A stretch of DNA of 35,228 nucleotides, from assembly GCA_937928215.1 (NCBI GenBank), contig CALFWL010000090.1, forward strand, positions 1 through 35,228. The letters run 5' to 3'. Of the stretch, positions 22,432-32,606 are shown one piece after another. The notes under the pieces were generated by a model, which was given only the letters and a program-made list of their open reading frames with translations, ran no database searches and was not told where the DNA came from. Position 1 is the first letter of the stretch; each line of letters starts with the position of its first letter. Source of the stretch: an uncultured Pirellulaceae bacterium. GTDB taxonomy: Bacteria > Planctomycetota > Planctomycetia > Pirellulales > Pirellulaceae. The translations under genes were made by a program, and so were the position numbers.

Positions 22432-23829
22432 TTACGCCGCTTCCTGCTGGCGGACTGAGTTTTGAGCCAACACAAATCGCTCCAATCCTAGGGACTGCAA
22501 GCGGCGTTGCAGCGAGTTGAGCCCATTGGCGTTGTTGTCGGCTCCGATCAGCAACGCCGAATCGATCAGTAGTTCCGGGCGACTGAGTTCAGACAGCAAT
22601 TGACTGCCGGGACCAAAATCCATCACGATCCAGTCAAAATGACTTTCTACCTTGCCAAGAAACGGGCCCAATGAATCGAACAGGCAGCGAGGGTAGTCGG
22701 ATCGAGCCTCGATCGGTGACATCGGCATCACACACAAATTGGTCCGTTGTGAGCGAATGATGACTTCTGCCGGAGTGTCATTTCGTTCGACGGCGGTGAG
22801 CCAAGACAAGCCATGCTGCAAGCCGACTTGTGTGGTCAGGTTGGGGCTATTGAGATCCGCGTCGACCAGCAGGACTGACTTTCCGCACGCGACTGCCCAG
22901 CGAGCGATGCTGATCGCAATCGTGGAAGTCCCTTCGCCTCGCCCTGCACCGGTGACCGCCAAGCGGTTGCTCGGGCGAGTCTCATCGTCATTGCTAACGT
23001 TCAAAACATGATCGAACAGGTGCTGCATGGCATCCGAAGCCGTGGCAATCATCTGATTCGACAGCGTCGGCCAGCGAAAATCCTCGACATCCCACGCCGC
23101 GACTTCAACAGGTGGTCCATTCGAAGAGTCAATTGGCGAGTCGACGGGGCGCGAGATGTTGACTGAAGGTAGTTTTTCTTTGAGCTGTTGGTCTGGCAGA
23201 TCGGTTAGTGTCGACGCGATCGCCACACCGATGTCGTCAATCATCTGACGCTGGTAGGCAGCATCCTGCTGTCGCTGTTGTTCCGTCTGGAAACCTTCTT
23301 TAGGAAAACGGTCGGTCGGCAGATGCGGAGCTCGCAACTTATGGAGTGCATCGTTGAAATGCTGGATGGTCTTTGAGTTTATCTGTGAACCTTCGGATGC
23401 GTGGCTGTTGTCTGTGCGTTGCAGCCGAGTATTCGAATCGTCTTTAGATTCTTCAGATGCTTCGGGTCGGCTGTCGGCTGGAAAGCCGATCTGGGGTGAG
23501 TTTACTGGGTGCGGCTGAAAATGGGGCGTTGATGGATCCGCGGATGCCGAAGGAGTCGCTGGTGGAGCGTTTTTGTCCCGAATGCTGGTGCGGAAGGTCA
23601 CCTCGGGCCGGGATGTCTGGCAAGCATCGTTGGCGGTTTGCCGAATTCTGGCGACATAATCGTCCAATTGAACTCGACGCTCGCAATCGTCAGAAACAGG
23701 TTGCTCGATCGAAGCCGCCGACCGGACGACAGCGGCGACACCGGGGCCTTGATGGGTCGCGTAGGCTTCCTTCGCGGCTCGACGGCGAGCGGAAGGATCC
23801 GGTTTTGGTTGAAAATGGATAGGTTTCAT
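22432..23829 (-). CDS. CpsD/BY-kinase-like P-loop ATPase with degenerate Walker A
   Basis: A 465-aa protein with a long, polar, Pro/Ser/Gln-rich N-terminal half without clear domains and a C-terminal ATPase domain (about 245-460) of the CpsD/CapB bacterial tyrosine kinase and MinD-like class. The P-loop reads TGAGRGEGTSTIA (293-305), where active BY-kinases have GEGKST, so the conserved lysine is Thr. The A' motif LLVDADLNSPNL and the Walker B-like WIVMDFGPG remain. No C-terminal tyrosine cluster is present. Relatives control polymerisation and export of surface polysaccharides. Start: ATG 23829 (MKPIHFQPK) or ATG 23889, 20 codons earlier. It is followed by a GT-C glycosyltransferase. It may have lost kinase activity and act by binding. 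Confidence 0.78.
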   Translation of the reverse strand: MKPIHFQPKPDPSARRRAAKEAYATHQGPGVAAVVRSAASIEQPVSDDCERRVQLDDYVARIRQTANDACQTSRPEVTFRTSIRDKNAPPATPSASADPSTPHFQPHPVNSPQIGFPADSRPEASEESKDDSNTRLQRTDNSHASEGSQINSKTIQHFNDALHKLRAPHLPTDRFPKEGFQTEQQRQQDAAYQRQMIDDIGVAIASTLTDLPDQQLKEKLPSVNISRPVDSPIDSSNGPPVEVAAWDVEDFRWPTLSNQMIATASDAMQHLFDHVLNVSNDDETRPSNRLAVTGAGRGEGTSTIAISIARWAVACGKSVLLVDADLNSPNLTTQVGLQHGLSWLTAVERNDTPAEVIIRSQRTNLCVMPMSPIEARSDYPRCLFDSLGPFLGKVESHFDWIVMDFGPGSQLLSELSRPELLIDSALLIGADNNANGLNSLQRRLQSLGLERFVLAQNSVRQQEAA

Positions 23830-24022
23830 GGCTTGAATTCCAGCATGTGCAGCTTGGCACTTGATCAGGGGATCGGCCGCGTATTCCATCAGATGACAAA
23901 TCGGCCAAGAGACTCGACTTGAATCCGAGCTCGATTTGACGTGTCATAACGCCGCGCATCGTGTTAATCGGTTCGGATTGTGAGCATCTTGAGCCTTGGA
24001 TAAAGTGGACGGACGTTTACGG

Positions 24023-24028
24023 TATAAT
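24023..24028 (+). promoter_or_regulatory. Possible -10 element for metH
   Basis: A perfect TATAAT lies 81 nt upstream of the metH start. No good -35 stands 16-18 nt before it (TTGGAT at 23996-24001 is 21 nt away). No cobalamin, SAM or SAH riboswitch consensus was seen between 23890 and 24109. Confidence 0.35.
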
Positions 24029-24109
24029 CAGTGGGTGTCCTCTGCGACATCAATCAAATCGCTAGCAGTTTACTGAAATCAATTCGACAAAGCGGAACGA
24101 GCAAACTCT

Positions 24110-27100
24110 GTGTCAACGATCGAACAACAATCCCTCAGCCAGGTGTTCCTGGAGCGGCTGGAGAAAGAAATCCTGATCCTCGACGGAGCCATGGGCTCGA
24201 TGATCTACGGCTTGGGGCTAACCGAGGAGCAAGTGCGGGGGGAGCGATTCAAGGATCATCACAAGGATCTGAAGAACTGCACCGACATCATGGGGCTGAC
24301 CAACCCCGATGCGATCACCGGCTTGCATCGCCAATATCTGGAAGCCGGTGCGGACATTATCGAAACGAATACGTTTAACGCCAGTCCTGTTGGCTTGGCC
24401 GATTTCGATTTGCCTGTCGAGGTCGTGCGAGAAATCAATATCGCTGCGGTTGCTAACGCGCGTAAGGCCACCGACGAGTTCACAGCGCTTACACCTGATC
24501 GCCCACGATTTGTGGCAGGTTCGATCGGACCGACCTCTCAGCAAACCGCGATCAGTACGAACGTGGAAGACGCTTCCTTTCGTGGCATCACGTTTGAGGA
24601 AATGGAAGTTTCTTATTACGAACAAGTCAAAGCATTGGTTGAAGGTGGGGTTGATATTCTGTTCCCTGAAACCGTGATTGATACGCTCAACCTGAAAGCG
24701 TGCCTGTTCGCGATCGATCGCTACTTTGAAGAATCCGGCAACATCGTACCGGTGATGGTTTCCGGTACCTTTGCGGAATCGGGTTCGACGTTCGTTTCCG
24801 GCCAAGTCGTCGAAGCGTTCTGGAATTCAATTTCGCACTTCCCGATGACCAGCGTCGGCATGAACTGTGCGCTGGGTCCGGACATCATGCGTTCGCACAT
24901 CGAAGAACTGTCGAAGGTGTCGACGCCCTACATCAGTTGCCACCCCAACGCGGGTACGCCCAACGAAATGGGTGAGTTTGATCTTGGGCCGGAAGAAATG
25001 GCGGCCACCATCAAGGAGTGGGCGGAAAACGGCTGGTTGAACATCATCGGCGGCTGCTGCGGCACGACGCCCGCTCATATCAAAGCCATCGCCGACGCCG
25101 TACAAGGGCTCGCGCCTCACAAACGAAATGAGATCGAGCCGTTGACCCGCCTGTCGGGTTCGCGCCCGTTAAACTTAAGGAAAGACGCCAACTTTCTGAT
25201 GGTTGGCGAACGCACCAACGTCACCGGCAGTCGCAAGTTCGCTCGGCTGATTCGTGAAGGCGACTTCGAAGAAGCCATCGAAGTTGCTCGCGACCAGGTC
25301 AACGGCGGTGCGGCTGTCATCGACATCAACATGGACGACGCGTTGCTCGACGGCGAAGAAGCGATGGGCAAGTACCTGCGTCTGTTGGCGGGTGAATCTG
25401 ACATTACCGCCGTGCCGATCATGATCGACAGCAGTAAATGGTCGGTCATCGAAGCCGGTTTACGCAGCGTGCAAGGAAAAGCGATCGTTAATTCGATCAG
25501 CTTGAAGGAAGGTGAAGAAGAGTTTCTCGAACGAGCCAAGCTGGTCCGTCGTTATGGAGCCGCTGCGGTTGTGATGGCGTTTGACGAAGAAGGGCAGGCC
25601 GTTGAAGCGGACGACAAGGTTCGTATCTGCAAACGAGCGTACGATTTGCTGGTCAACGAAGTGGGGTTCCCGCCCGAGGACATCATCTTCGACCCGAACA
25701 TCCTGACCGTTGCGACAGGGATGAGTGAGCACGATAACTACGCCGTGAACTTCTTCGAGGCGACCAAGGAAATCAAAAAGATTTGCCCCGGAGCAAAGAT
25801 TTCTGGCGGCGTGTCGAATGTTAGCTTTAGCTTTCGCGGAAACAACACGGTCCGCGAAGCGATCAATGCGGCTTTTCTCTACCACGCGATTCAGGCGGGG
25901 CTCGACATGGGCATCGTCAACGCGGGGCAGCTGGAAATCTACGAAGAAATTCCGAAGGAGCTGCTGGGCTATGTCGAAGATGTTTTGCTCAACCGCCGTC
26001 CCGACGCCACCGATCGATTGCTCGAGTATTCCGAATCAGTCAAAAGCAGCAAGAAAAAAGGCAGCGGCGAAGACTTGGCTTGGCGCGAAGGGACGGTGGA
26101 GGAACGTTTGTCTCACGCCTTGATCAAAGGTATTGATAAGTACGTCGTGGAAGACACCGAAGAGGCTCGACAGAATTACGACCGTTGTTTGCATGTCATC
26201 GAGGGCCCCATGATGGACGGCATGTCGATCGTGGGCGATCTGTTTGGCAGCGGCAAGATGTTTCTTCCACAAGTCGTCAAATCGGCTCGCGTGATGAAGA
26301 AAGCGGTTGCTCATTTGCTGCCGTACATGGAACAGGAAAAGCTCGAAGACGGCGGCGAAGCTCAGTCGTTCCGCGGCAAAGTGCTGATGGCGACGGTCAA
26401 GGGCGATGTCCATGATATCGGCAAGAACATCGTCGGCGTGGTGCTGGGCTGCAACAACTACGAGATCATCGATCTGGGAGTGATGGTTTCGTGCGACAAG
26501 ATTTTGGACGCGGCCGTCGAGCACGGTGTCGACATCATTGGCTTGTCTGGTTTGATCACGCCAAGCCTGGACGAGATGGTTTACGTGGCCAAAGAGATGA
26601 AGCGGCGCGAAATGAATATCCCGCTGCTGATTGGTGGTGCCACAACCAGCGACAAACATACGGCTGTCAAGATCGCTCCACAGTACGACAACGCAGTGGT
26701 GCATGTGCTTGACGCGTCTCGCAGTGTGGGGGTGGTGGACAAACTGGTCAGTGACGACTTACGAGAGGGGTATTTGGCTGAGAATGTCGCCTTGCAGAAG
26801 AAGCTGGTCGACAGTTTCGAAGAACGACAGATGGCTTTGGTGCCGTACGAGCAGGCGTTTGCCAATCGTTTTCCAACCGACTGGGACACGATCGACGTCG
26901 CCAAACCGTCATTCACGGGGGCTCGTACCATTGGTTCGACCACTGATTGCGAAGAGCAAATCACCTTGGCGGAAATTGCGGAGTACATCGATTGGACGCC
27001 GTTCTTCATGTCTTGGGAATTGCATGGCAAGTACCCGAAGATCCTGACAGACGAAGTCGTGGGCGAAGAAGCGACCAAGCTATTCGCAGATGCTCAAGCG

Positions 27101-27829
27101 ATGCTAAGAAAGATCATTGAAGAAGATTTGCTGACCGCTCAGGGCATTTACGGTTTCTGGCCGGCTGCTTCGGATGGTGATTCGATCATTATTTACACCA
27201 ATGAGAGTCGTACCGCCGAACGAACTCGGTTCCACACGCTGCGTCAGCAGTGGGAACGCAAAGGTCAGAAGAGTTTTCGTTCACTCGCTGACTACATCGC
27301 TCCAGTTGATAGCGGGCGCGAGGATTATCTCGGCACATTCGCGGTCACGACCGGGCATGGCTGCGACGAATTGGCGGCAGAATACGACGCCGATCACGAC
27401 GACTATAACAGCATCATGGTCAAAGCCTTGGCCGATCGCCTAGCTGAGGCCTTTGCGGAACTGTTGCACCATCGTGCTCGCGTTGTTTGGGGGTTCGGAT
27501 CCGACGAACAATTATCCAACGATGAGATGATTGCCGAGAAGTACCGGGGGATTCGCCCGGCGGCTGGCTACCCGGCCTGCCCGGACCATACGGAGAAGGC
27601 AACGCTTTGGGAATTACTGGACGCCGAAGCAAAGACTGGAATCAAGCTGACCGAGTCCTACGCTATGTGGCCCGGTGCGGCGGTCAGCGGTTTGTATTTC
27701 TCGCATCCCGAAAGCCGCTACTTCGCGGTCACCAAGATCACGAAAGACCAGTGTGAGCACTACGCGAAGCTCAAAGGGATTTCAGTCGAAGAGTGCGAGC
27801 GCTGGTTGTCACCAATTCTGGGATATTGA
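24110..27829 (+). CDS. metH: Cobalamin-dependent methionine synthase
   Basis: A 1239-aa full-length MetH, moving a methyl group from 5-methyltetrahydrofolate to homocysteine through methylcobalamin in the cytoplasm. All modules are present in order. The homocysteine domain (1-335) has zinc ligands Cys253, Cys316 and Cys317 (GGCCGTTP). The pterin domain (about 360-630) has [13 protein letters not shown] and [15 protein letters not shown]. The cap domain covers about 660-750. The cobalamin domain has [15 protein letters not shown], with axial ligand His768. The reactivation domain (about 920-1239) has [12 protein letters not shown] for SAM binding. Length and motifs match the E. coli enzyme. 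The start is GTG 24110, without an obvious Shine-Dalgarno. It is flanked by unrelated leftward genes, so it is probably monocistronic. Confidence 0.98.
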   Translation: MSTIEQQSLSQVFLERLEKEILILDGAMGSMIYGLGLTEEQVRGERFKDHHKDLKNCTDIMGLTNPDAITGLHRQYLEAGADIIETNTFNASPVGLADFDLPVEVVREINIAAVANARKATDEFTALTPDRPRFVAGSIGPTSQQTAISTNVEDASFRGITFEEMEVSYYEQVKALVEGGVDILFPETVIDTLNLKACLFAIDRYFEESGNIVPVMVSGTFAESGSTFVSGQVVEAFWNSISHFPMTSVGMNCALGPDIMRSHIEELSKVSTPYISCHPNAGTPNEMGEFDLGPEEMAATIKEWAENGWLNIIGGCCGTTPAHIKAIADAVQGLAPHKRNEIEPLTRLSGSRPLNLRKDANFLMVGERTNVTGSRKFARLIREGDFEEAIEVARDQVNGGAAVIDINMDDALLDGEEAMGKYLRLLAGESDITAVPIMIDSSKWSVIEAGLRSVQGKAIVNSISLKEGEEEFLERAKLVRRYGAAAVVMAFDEEGQAVEADDKVRICKRAYDLLVNEVGFPPEDIIFDPNILTVATGMSEHDNYAVNFFEATKEIKKICPGAKISGGVSNVSFSFRGNNTVREAINAAFLYHAIQAGLDMGIVNAGQLEIYEEIPKELLGYVEDVLLNRRPDATDRLLEYSESVKSSKKKGSGEDLAWREGTVEERLSHALIKGIDKYVVEDTEEARQNYDRCLHVIEGPMMDGMSIVGDLFGSGKMFLPQVVKSARVMKKAVAHLLPYMEQEKLEDGGEAQSFRGKVLMATVKGDVHDIGKNIVGVVLGCNNYEIIDLGVMVSCDKILDAAVEHGVDIIGLSGLITPSLDEMVYVAKEMKRREMNIPLLIGGATTSDKHTAVKIAPQYDNAVVHVLDASRSVGVVDKLVSDDLREGYLAENVALQKKLVDSFEERQMALVPYEQAFANRFPTDWDTIDVAKPSFTGARTIGSTTDCEEQITLAEIAEYIDWTPFFMSWELHGKYPKILTDEVVGEEATKLFADAQAMLRKIIEEDLLTAQGIYGFWPAASDGDSIIIYTNESRTAERTRFHTLRQQWERKGQKSFRSLADYIAPVDSGREDYLGTFAVTTGHGCDELAAEYDADHDDYNSIMVKALADRLAEAFAELLHHRARVVWGFGSDEQLSNDEMIAEKYRGIRPAAGYPACPDHTEKATLWELLDAEAKTGIKLTESYAMWPGAAVSGLYFSHPESRYFAVTKITKDQCEHYAKLKGISVEECERWLSPILGY

Positions 27830-27892
27830 ATTTCGAGTAGCCGTCTCAAGTGCTTGCGGAAAGTTGGGGCGACCGTTCTGCAGCTCGGAATC

Positions 27893-28015
27893 GAGCTTCG
27901 TGAGAACCCGTTTCGTTATCTTCTCGTTGATCCCATGCATCTTTCAGTGGCCGAGAGATCAGCGCCGAGAGGTGCCGACACACGTCGCCCACGCGAAGAA
28001 ATGGAGCGCTCGCCA
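27893..28015 (-). pseudogene. Remnant of an EcKinase-like phosphotransferase (C-terminal part)
   Basis: Read on the minus strand, 41 codons align without gaps to the C-terminus of the intact phosphotransferase gene at 28902-29897: WRALHFFAWA against [10 protein letters not shown], and KMHGINEKITKRVLTKL against [17 protein letters not shown]. By hand count 19 of 41 positions are identical. Two in-frame TGA stops (27961-27959 and 27946-27944) both fall exactly where the intact copy has Trp (TGG). No start, catalytic core or proper end is visible. It is a decayed paralogue or remnant of an ancestral tandem copy, separated from the living copy by the YHS gene. Confidence 0.75.
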
Positions 28016-28050
28016 TCCCGATCCGGATTTGCCAGTTGGTTAAGTTAAAT

Positions 28051-28074
28051 AAAAAAGGCCAGCAAGAGCTGGCC
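28051..28074 (-). terminator. Intrinsic terminator of the YHS-type gene
   Basis: On the minus strand GGCCAGC (28074-28068), loop TCTT and GCTGGCC (28063-28057) are followed by six T residues (28056-28051). It lies 40 nt after the stop of the 28114-28653 gene, a clear intrinsic terminator. Confidence 0.9.
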
Positions 28075-28113
28075 TCAAGAGAGTTTTTGATTGATTCGAT
28101 CTCGCGGATTTTT

Positions 28114-28653
28114 TTAGCTTCCCAATCGCTTCCAGTTTTGTTCCGCTTTGTTCAAATTCCCCGCTTCGTCGCGGTTCCAAAGCTCAATTGCGTCGACCTT
28201 GGCGTTTTTCAGGAACAGCATGAGACGTCCATTGACGATTTTGAAACGCTCAGGGTCGACTGGAAAACGCTGCCCCATCGATACACCCACAGCACACCAG
28301 CCTCCGTACGCAGGAATGAATTTTTCTGGATCGGCAATGAAGGCCTGACGAGCGTTCTCGTTCACAAACCAATACGTTATCCCGTTGTAGTCGTGCGAAA
28401 ACTGCGGCGTTCCCTTAACTGCTTTGTTAGCCGCGAAGTAACAAACAGGGCAGTAACCTTCAATCGCAACACCGTTGCTGGGTACGTTGTATCCGTTGGT
28501 GAATGCCCGCGATGTTGGCTTGGCGGCCATGGTTTTCTCAGCCATCTTCTTGTTAGATCCGCCCTTATTTCCGCTCTGTGCTTGAGCCTGTTCAATATTT
28601 CCAAGCATGGCGAGACATGCGATTGCCGTAGCGATTTTTGCGAGTGATTTCAT
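28114..28653 (-). CDS. Secreted YHS-domain protein with CPVC motif
   Basis: A 179-aa exported protein. The signal peptide is residues 1-25 (MKSLAKIATAIACLAMLGN, cleavage after AQA). A Lys/Ser-rich linker follows, then a YHS-like domain (about 60-150): the segments KAVKGTPQFSHDYNGITYWF, ARQAFIADPEKFIPAYGGWCA and VNGRLMLFLKN match the family that often binds or handles metals in the periplasm. Where common relatives have GYDPVAYF this protein has GYCPVCYF, giving a CxxC pair (Cys68, Cys71) besides Cys120. Its start is ATG 28653 and a strong terminator follows. It is 248 nt downstream of a leftward phosphotransferase gene, so co-transcription is uncertain. Metal or redox function is inferred. 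Confidence 0.85.
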   Translation of the reverse strand: MKSLAKIATAIACLAMLGNIEQAQAQSGNKGGSNKKMAEKTMAAKPTSRAFTNGYNVPSNGVAIEGYCPVCYFAANKAVKGTPQFSHDYNGITYWFVNENARQAFIADPEKFIPAYGGWCAVGVSMGQRFPVDPERFKIVNGRLMLFLKNAKVDAIELWNRDEAGNLNKAEQNWKRLGS

Positions 28654-28901
28654 AGCAGTGGTAAGCCTTTGTTCTGATTGAGAATCTGATCGTTTTCGCT
28701 CATGCGATTGAGCGTTATTTGTGTTCTCGGTTTAGACGCGAAGGCAAGGCTCGCCTTACGGGGAATTGTGAAAACTCTTCAGGCGATGTGATAGCGAACA
28801 TGGTTTCAACTCGCAGCGATAGAAAGTCGTATCCCTAGTTGTCGCGATCAAAGCTAGAGGTTTTTGCATTCGTCTTACGTTACAAATCAGCCAAGATTTG
28901 T

Positions 28902-29897
28902 TCACGTGTCAAATGCGAGGGTTTGCAACACCTGCTTTGTCACCCGTTCGCTATATTCGTGCATCTTCCAATGGCCGGGGGACCAGCCCGACAGAAAACG
29001 ATAAAAATCGGCCCATGCAAATGGGTAGAGCGATCGCCACTCGGATTCCAAATCAGCAAACGGGCAAGGTTCGGCTGAAGAAAGTTTGCATTCTCGTGCT
29101 TCCACGGCCGTCTTCAGATGGCAAAAGTAACGGTCAAGCAATTCCTGCTCTCGCTGTTTGCATTCACGCTCGTTGAAACAGCTGCTGATGAAGTAGGCGA
29201 CATCCTTCATGCCGCAGCCTCCTCCAACGTATTGAAAGTCGACCGCAGCGACTTGATCGTCTTTGGAAAAGCAGAAGTTCGCCAGCTTTGCATCGCCATG
29301 GACGATGGTTTGGAACCGGGCGTCATTTAGACGTGCGTCGATCTCAACAGCAGCTTTCTTGAGGGCCCCATCTTCCATGGCTGCCAGTTCGCAGGGCCGA
29401 GTCTCCAGATGCCAGTAAGTTCCGACCGGCCAGAGACCTGCGTGCCTTGAAACGCCACAAAGTTGCGTATCTACGAGAAAGGTCGCGTGGAAATTCGCCA
29501 ACCATTTGAGGCACGCGTCCAGTTGTGCGTCATTGACCGACTGTCGGCGGACCCAGAACCCGGCCGCATCAAGATCTTCAAGAATGATCAGCCAAGTCGA
29601 ATCAAGTTGTTCTCCGGCGACAAAGTCGGGAACTTGGCAATCGCATCCGCAGCGACCTGAGAAGTTTCGATACCAATTCAGCTCGACTTCGTAGGACTTC
29701 AGTTTTCGCTGATGAGAAACGTCGCTCGCCCAGCCGTACTTGTGATCCGGATCCTCTGGAGGGCAAACGTGTTTTACAATGACGGTTTTGCCGTCGTGTT
29801 GCTCGCGCTCCAGCAGGCTGACTCTGGCGATTTCGCCATATCCGCTCCAGAGGGTTTGGATCGATTCGACCAATTCAACGCTGCAAGAGTCAGTCAT
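28902..29897 (-). CDS. EcKinase/CHK-like aminoglycoside-phosphotransferase-fold kinase
   Basis: A 331-aa small-molecule kinase of the protein-kinase-like fold, related to ecdysteroid kinase-like, choline kinase and DUF1679-type proteins. Key parts are Lys42 (VIVKHV), the [13 protein letters not shown] helix, ILEDLD (105-110), the catalytic loop [10 protein letters not shown] (199-208, Asp202 and Asn207) and the metal-binding [17 protein letters not shown] (Asp220). All catalytic residues are intact. Bacterial members are poorly characterised and the substrate is unknown. The start is uncertain: ATG 29897 fits where homologues begin (the LWSGYGE region soon follows); ATG 29933 or TTG 29984 would extend it. 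A decayed copy of its C-terminus lies about 0.9 kb downstream at 27893-28015. Confidence 0.82.
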   Translation of the reverse strand: MTDSCSVELVESIQTLWSGYGEIARVSLLEREQHDGKTVIVKHVCPPEDPDHKYGWASDVSHQRKLKSYEVELNWYRNFSGRCGCDCQVPDFVAGEQLDSTWLIILEDLDAAGFWVRRQSVNDAQLDACLKWLANFHATFLVDTQLCGVSRHAGLWPVGTYWHLETRPCELAAMEDGALKKAAVEIDARLNDARFQTIVHGDAKLANFCFSKDDQVAAVDFQYVGGGCGMKDVAYFISSCFNERECKQREQELLDRYFCHLKTAVEARECKLSSAEPCPFADLESEWRSLYPFAWADFYRFLSGWSPGHWKMHEYSERVTKQVLQTLAFDT

Positions 29898-30299
29898 CCT
29901 GGCGATTTCGTCGATTCGAATATCAAGTTGCATTGAAACGAGTACCGAAGAAGATCTTTGACAATCCAGTGAATTTGAACGCAAAGTCCTTGTGCTTTGT
30001 GACGATCAAAAATTCGAACTGGGCAAAAACGTAATCTCAGAAACGCAATCTATTGGGTGGCAGTAACGAATGTAGACGGCAAACCAGAATGTTTCGATGT
30101 GACAAGCACTTGCCGTGGTTCTGCGCGTCTTGGCGACCTTGCAGCTTTGCGTTTCGATATCGGACTTGATGCAGGTCGGAGATCTGACATTTGAAAGGAT
30201 CCGGAAAGTGCTTTCACCAGCTTACCATAACTCGTATAACTTTCTGACATTCAAGATCAAGAAGAAGCGACCACAAACCAAAGACCACAAGAGAACTTG
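29898..30299. other. Divergent intergenic region before phosphofructokinase
   Basis: These 402 bases (less if the phosphotransferase starts earlier) separate divergent genes. A TATAAC at 30235-30240 could be a -10 for the phosphofructokinase gene, but no good -35 precedes it. Frames of about 60 codons on both strands lack ribosome sites and motifs. No hairpin or repeat stands out. Confidence 0.4.
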
Positions 30300-31442
30300 A
30301 TGAGCAAGACGATCGGAATTCTGACCGCCGGCGGAGACAGTCCAGGGCTCAACGCAGCCATTCGCGGCGTGGGAAAGTCAGCCATCGCCGGATTTGACGC
30401 CCACATGTTGGGATTTCTCGACGGATTCAAGGGTCTGATCGAGAATCGCATGAGGCGATTGACGGGCGAAGAGCTGTCAGGAATTCTGACCGTCGGCGGC
30501 ACGATTCTTGGGACCAGTCGAGACAAACCTCACAAGATGTCGGTTGGTAATAAGGTCATGGATCTGACTCAAGTGGTTGTCGAAAACTACGAACGTCATC
30601 ATCTGGATTGTCTGGTCTGTATCGGTGGCGGAGGGACTCAGAAGAATGCGTTTCGCTTAGCCAACGCGGGATTGAACGTGATCACGTTGCCCAAAACAAT
30701 TGATAATGACGTCTGGGGCACCGACGTGACCTTTGGCTTTGACACGGCGTTGGGGATCGCCACCGAAGCGATCGATCGCCTTCACAGTACCGCTCACAGT
30801 CACCATCGCATCATCGTGGTTGAAGTCATGGGGCATAACACTGGATGGCTGGCGTTGGGAGCCGGCATCGCGGGCGGAGCCGATGTGATTTTGATTCCAG
30901 AGATTCCGTACGACGTAAATGCAGTGGCTGAATCCATCCGTCGGCGCAGCCAACGCGGCAGCCGCTTCAGTATCGTTGCCGTTTCAGAAGGAGCGATGTC
31001 AATCGATCAAGCAAAGCGATTTCAGGATGCGTCTGAGTCTCTAGCGAAAGCCAAAGCAAGCGACGATAAGGGATCGTCAGCAGCCAAGAAGCAAGCGAGG
31101 GTTGAGTTGGAGAAGGTTGAGAGCAGCCGAGATGGTAACACGCTGCGTTTGTCGGAAGAGCTTGAAGAATTGACGGGTCTTGAGTCCCGAGTCACGATTC
31201 TCGGGCACGTACAACGGGGCGGAACACCATCGGCAGCCGATCGGATTCTAGCCACTCAGCTGGGAACCGCTTGTTCGAAGCTGATCCATGACGGGCAGCA
31301 CGGCATCATGGTGGCACTCAGGGGAGATCAGGCCGTTCCAGTTCCACTTACCGAAATCGTGGGTAAACGAAAAACGGTACCGACCGATCACTCATGGATT
31401 CAAGCGGCTCGCGACGTGGGCGTTTGCTTGGGTGACGTTTAG
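30300..31442 (+). CDS. pfkA: 6-phosphofructokinase (PfkA family, G104/K124 type)
   Basis: A 380-aa phosphofructokinase that phosphorylates fructose 6-phosphate in glycolysis. Motifs are [13 protein letters not shown] (11-23), [11 protein letters not shown] (107-117), the catalytic PKTIDND (131-137, Asp135), [10 protein letters not shown] (178-187) and [14 protein letters not shown] (302-315). The two residues that separate ATP from PPi users, E. coli positions 104 and 124, read Gly112 and Lys132, the mixed set found in several ATP-using bacterial enzymes, so ATP is the likelier donor. Asp103 of E. coli, which helps bind magnesium, is replaced by Gly111. An Ala/Lys/Ser-rich insert (about 240-282) is likely helical and surface-exposed. 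The start is ATG 30300 (a TTG precedes it in frame). Three bases separate its stop from that of the convergent thioredoxin gene. Confidence 0.93.
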   Translation: MSKTIGILTAGGDSPGLNAAIRGVGKSAIAGFDAHMLGFLDGFKGLIENRMRRLTGEELSGILTVGGTILGTSRDKPHKMSVGNKVMDLTQVVVENYERHHLDCLVCIGGGGTQKNAFRLANAGLNVITLPKTIDNDVWGTDVTFGFDTALGIATEAIDRLHSTAHSHHRIIVVEVMGHNTGWLALGAGIAGGADVILIPEIPYDVNAVAESIRRRSQRGSRFSIVAVSEGAMSIDQAKRFQDASESLAKAKASDDKGSSAAKKQARVELEKVESSRDGNTLRLSEELEELTGLESRVTILGHVQRGGTPSAADRILATQLGTACSKLIHDGQHGIMVALRGDQAVPVPLTEIVGKRKTVPTDHSWIQAARDVGVCLGDV

Positions 31443-31445
31443 CAA

Positions 31446-32606
31446 TTAATTTCCGGCTTTTTCGGCTTTCAGTTGATCAAGATAAGGCTTAACCCGATGC
31501 TCCAGATCACCGGCGTTCTTAACCGCGATTTCCTGTGTCTCGATCGCCTTGTCAAGATTGCCTTGCAAATGAAACAGGTGGGCAACGGTATCGAGCACGC
31601 TGGTGTCGTCCGGGCTGGACTTAAGCGCGATTTGAGCGGCCTTCATCGCTGCGGCTAACAATTCTGGCGCGACTTCTTCGCCACTTTCGACCGTTTCAAC
31701 CGCCGACCAGGCTAACTCATTGAGTGCATCAGGAGATTGTTTCAATTGTTCGGTGCCTGCTTCGAATGCTTCCACCGCTGCGGCACCTTTCATGGTCAGA
31801 GCCTGTTGAGCACGAATCACCAGCAGTCGATCACGCATTGGAGCGTACTTGTCGTTCTCGATCAGTTCAGCCAAGATTTTCAGCGCACCCTCGTCGTCTC
31901 CCTCACCAAGTTTTTGGTCGACCATTACCATTGCCTCGTCCAGCTCACCCATGATCGCCATCATGGCCGCTTCCTGTTCGCGTTTCTTGATCAACTCTTC
32001 CTTGAACGCATCGCGATCCCAAGTGTTAGCGATAATTTCCTGCAACGGCTTTTCCATTGACATCGGATGTCCCGTCCACTCGATCTGGCCGGACTTGCCG
32101 ACAATAAAAGCAGTAGGGATCCCATTCTGCCCAGCTGCTTCCATATAGTCGCGACTGGTTGATCCATCTGGATCGGTCGTCAGGCAGTAGACGCTGGTCA
32201 AATCACCGTACGTCACTTCATCTTCACCTCGGACGTTCTTCTCCAGAAACCTGTTCACAGTTTCCAAGTCCTCGTCACTGACGCTGATGATCTGGACTCC
32301 GTCGTCGTAGTATTTTTCCTGAGTCTCAGCTAGATGCGGCATGCTGGACACACAGGGTCCACACCACGTTGCCCAGAATTCGACCACGTAAACTTTGCCG
32401 TCTTCAAAATCAGTTACCTTTTCGAATGCTCCGTCGCGATCGCTGACCCAGTTTTCGATATTCAGCGCGGGGGCTGTTGAGCCGATATCCAGCGTGATGG
32501 CGTCGTCGGGCTGTATCGCAAGAGCTGATCCTGCGACCAAAATGCCAGCGACGGCAACCAAGGACGTGAACAGTGATGTGTAGCGACTGAAAAGGAAAAA
32601 ATTCAT
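31446..32606 (-). CDS. Secreted TlpA/ResA-like thioredoxin with C-terminal helical-repeat tail
   Basis: A 386-aa exported protein. The signal peptide covers about residues 1-30 (LFTSLVAVAGILVAGSALA). The thioredoxin fold (about 40-190) carries WATWCGPC with active Cys82 and Cys85, the family FWATWC context and the cis-proline segment NGIPTAFIV. This is the TlpA/ResA/AhpC-TSA type, acting on periplasmic disulphides or cytochrome assembly. The rest (about 205-386) is acidic and helical, with TPR-like repeats (LDTVAHLFHLQGNLDKAIET), probably for protein binding. The start is ATG 32606; a GTG at 32618 is also possible. A link with the haem lipoprotein elsewhere in the window is conceivable, but distance gives no support. 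Its stop is three bases from that of the convergent pfkA. Confidence 0.9.
   Translation of the reverse strand: MNFFLFSRYTSLFTSLVAVAGILVAGSALAIQPDDAITLDIGSTAPALNIENWVSDRDGAFEKVTDFEDGKVYVVEFWATWCGPCVSSMPHLAETQEKYYDDGVQIISVSDEDLETVNRFLEKNVRGEDEVTYGDLTSVYCLTTDPDGSTSRDYMEAAGQNGIPTAFIVGKSGQIEWTGHPMSMEKPLQEIIANTWDRDAFKEELIKKREQEAAMMAIMGELDEAMVMVDQKLGEGDDEGALKILAELIENDKYAPMRDRLLVIRAQQALTMKGAAAVEAFEAGTEQLKQSPDALNELAWSAVETVESGEEVAPELLAAAMKAAQIALKSSPDDTSVLDTVAHLFHLQGNLDKAIETQEIAVKNAGDLEHRVKPYLDQLKAEKAGN

Noticed and set aside
23890-24109. Possible cobalamin, SAM or SAH riboswitch before metH
   Set aside because: No consensus boxes for any of these were found; only a TATAAT is visible.
27893-28015. UGA read as Trp (recoding) in the phosphotransferase-like remnant
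   Set aside because: Other Trp positions in the same remnant are TGG, and there is no start or catalytic core; decay is the simpler explanation.
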